64,000 nucleotides of DNA from an uncultured Myroides sp. (GTDB lineage Bacteria > Bacteroidota > Bacteroidia > Flavobacteriales > Flavobacteriaceae), in NCBI GenBank assembly GCA_913777665.1, contig CAJYTF010000034.1, positions 124,001-188,000 of the forward strand, given 5' to 3'. The position numbers were made by a program, and so were the translations under genes. Under the pieces are notes generated by a model. That model saw only the letters and a program-made list of their open reading frames with translations. It had not been told where the DNA came from and made no database searches. Below, in pieces: positions 62,684-64,000 of this stretch; position 1 is the first letter of the stretch; each line of letters begins with the position of its first letter.

Positions 62684-63346
62684 ATGAAAAATACATTAAT
62701 TGCGCCTTCGGTTCTTGCAGCCGATTTTGCAAACTTACAACGCGATGTAGAAATGATTAACAACAGCGCTGCCGATTGGTTTCATATCGATATCATGGAC
62801 GGTGTTTTTGTGCCAAACATCTCTTTTGGAATGCCGGTTTTGGCTGCCATTAACAAACATGCAAAAAAAACAATCGATGTACATTTAATGATTGTTGATC
62901 CTGACCGATATATTGAAACTTTTAAGAATTTGGGTGCCGATATTTTAACGGTTCATTACGAAGCTTGCACACATTTACACCGCTCGTTACAAGCCATTAA
63001 AGCTGCGGGAATGAAAGCAGGTGTTGCCATTAATCCGCACACAAATGTTGCTTTGTTAGAGGATGTAATCAACGATATTGATTTGGTTTGTATTATGAGT
63101 GTGAATCCTGGTTTTGGCGGACAATCATTCATTGAAAACACGTATAAAAAAGTACAACAGCTTAAAGAAATTATTGTTAGAAACAATGCTACAACTTTAA
63201 TTGAAATTGATGGTGGTGTTACCGATAAAAACGCTGCAGATTTAGTAAAAGCGGGTGCAGATGTTTTAGTTGCCGGCAGTTTTGTGTTCACGGCACAAGA
63301 CCCGATTGCAACGATAGAGAATTTAAAAAATATTACTTCTATATAA
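62684..63346 (+). CDS. rpe: Ribulose-phosphate 3-epimerase
   Basis: 220-aa TIM-barrel enzyme that interconverts ribulose 5-phosphate and xylulose 5-phosphate. The ORF track extends to 62588, but the ATG at 62684 follows a promoter box and matches the family start (LIAPSVLAADFANLQRDVEMI). Catalytic motifs include WFHIDIMDGVFVPNISFG (metal His and Asp), DVHLMIVDP, CIMSVNPGFGGQSF, IEIDGGV and VAGSFVF. Confidence 0.96.
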   Translation: MKNTLIAPSVLAADFANLQRDVEMINNSAADWFHIDIMDGVFVPNISFGMPVLAAINKHAKKTIDVHLMIVDPDRYIETFKNLGADILTVHYEACTHLHRSLQAIKAAGMKAGVAINPHTNVALLEDVINDIDLVCIMSVNPGFGGQSFIENTYKKVQQLKEIIVRNNATTLIEIDGGVTDKNAADLVKAGADVLVAGSFVFTAQDPIATIENLKNITSI

Positions 63347-63347
63347 C

Positions 63348-63377
63348 AAAAAAGACTTCCTATTCGGAAGTCTTTTT
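63348..63377. terminator. Bidirectional terminator overlapping the TonB-receptor stop codon
   Basis: AAAAAGACTTCC TATT GGAAGTCTTTTTT-type stem between rpe and the convergent receptor gene. The receptor stop codon (63360-63362) lies within the loop side of this hairpin. Confidence 0.8.
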
Positions 63378-64000
63378 TAAATTTAAACGGTAGTTTACAC
63401 CCAGCTGTATCCAGCGACTTGGCATAGGCACAGCGGCAACTTCCTTATAAGTACTGTTAAATAAATTGGTTGCCTGTGTATAGATTTGGAACGATGGAAA
63501 CTGATACATCAATCGTAAATCTGATACAAAATAACCGTCGTTCAATTCGCGCTTTAAATATCGGTTTTGAAACTGAATTCCAAAATCATTTATCGTGTAG
63601 TTAATTCCTGCAATTGCCTGATGTTTTAAACTTTCAATAGTATATTTTGAAATGATTTCGCTTGCAGCATCTTGTTTTTTCGGACTTAAATATTGATAGC
63701 TTAACGAATAGCCTAATTTTTGATTGGCTGCAATCTGAATATCCTGATTATATCGAACATTAAACCCGCGCATTACCTGATTTCCTAAATTTTGCGGTTG
63801 GTACGGAACATCGGTAGAAATTCTTGTCCAATCAATAAAATCAGAAATATTTCGTTCAAAAACACTCGCAACAAATCGTTTGTTTTGCTTGGTATAATTC
63901 ACACCAACTTCGTACTGCCAAGCTGCTTCGGGTTTTAGATCAGGATTTCCTATATTTCCTGGTCTTTGATTTACATACAAATCGGTAAACGATGGAATAC
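63360..64000 (-). CDS. TonB-dependent receptor, C-terminal part (cut by window edge), BtuB-like
   Basis: The frame stays open to the right edge; upstream residues IPSFTDLYVNQRPGN and the segment GNPDLKPEAAWQYEVGVNY are the classic extracellular-strand signature of TonB-dependent receptors. About 213 C-terminal residues are visible, ending in barrel strands (IYTQATNLFNSTYKEVAAVPMPSRWIQLGVNYRL). The NLFN..Y.E.A.VPMP.RW ending resembles BtuB-like vitamin B12 receptors of Bacteroidota, but the diagnostic N-terminal part is outside the window. The stop codon lies within a terminator hairpin shared with rpe. Confidence 0.85.
   Translation of the reverse strand, partial: IPSFTDLYVNQRPGNIGNPDLKPEAAWQYEVGVNYTKQNKRFVASVFERNISDFIDWTRISTDVPYQPQNLGNQVMRGFNVRYNQDIQIAANQKLGYSLSYQYLSPKKQDAASEIISKYTIESLKHQAIAGINYTINDFGIQFQNRYLKRELNDGYFVSDLRLMYQFPSFQIYTQATNLFNSTYKEVAAVPMPSRWIQLGVNYRLNLKKTSE

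Overview
The window looks like a contiguous piece of a flavobacterial chromosome (Bacteroidota, Flavobacteriaceae, Myroides/Flavobacterium-like). Supporting signs are the AT-rich sequence, promoters of the TTTG-N21-23-TAnnTTTG type with few Shine-Dalgarno sequences, gliding motility genes gldB and gldC, type IX secretion (T9SS) C-terminal sorting domains, a MurF-alanine racemase fusion, a NuoG lacking its molybdopterin domain, and many SusC/carboxypeptidase-regulatory-type outer membrane proteins. The genus is an inference; no rRNA is present.

Layout. 1-8.7 kb: complex I operon nuoF (5' truncated by the window edge), G, H, I, J, K, L, M, N, ending in a strong hairpin. 8.8-13.0 kb: an MpaB/rubber-oxygenase-like protein (DUF2236), an unknown HhH-like protein, two tandem paralogous outer membrane beta-barrel genes (one split by an in-frame amber codon), and a luciferase-like flavin monooxygenase. 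13.0-15.0 kb: a small nuclease island (Vsr-like nuclease, unknown 119-aa protein, HNH endonuclease) with a tandem-repeat element inside and no methyltransferase. 15.0-24.4 kb: three DUF proteins, a two-component system divergent from an outer membrane beta-barrel protein with a triple direct repeat between them, a DUF6891 protein, an MFS transporter and a small lipoprotein. 24.4-31.6 kb: an overlapping three-gene operon (TPR-MORN protein and two DUF3857/transglutaminase-like proteins, one catalytically dead). 31.6-38.3 kb: a membrane protein, brnQ, aspS, an unknown protein, tRNA-Ser and a carboxypeptidase-regulatory-domain protein.

38.4-41.1 kb is the most interesting region. A clear cobalamin riboswitch on the minus strand precedes two T9SS-sorted surface proteins. 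One is a tandem-repeat protein; the other is a beta-propeller resembling the vitamin B12-binding BtuG family. A TonB-like protein lies upstream, and a partial BtuB-like TonB receptor is cut by the right edge of the window. This suggests a T9SS-anchored version of B12 surface capture.

41-45.5 kb: TonB-like protein, lipoprotein, pth, cardiolipin synthase and two secreted beta-rich paralogs. 45.5-51.8 kb: RND efflux operon (regulator, membrane fusion protein, pump, outer membrane factor) with a perfect palindromic operator at its promoter. 52-64 kb: tRNA-Gly, mscL, murF-alr, a TauE-type exporter beside an MBL-rhodanese persulfide dioxygenase-like enzyme (a likely sulfide detoxification pair), dnaG with its zinc cysteines missing, nadE, gldB-gldC, a small membrane protein, rpe and the truncated TonB receptor. 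Several near-perfect palindromes sit between genes as repeat or terminator elements. I saw no CRISPR array, insertion sequence, prophage or rRNA.
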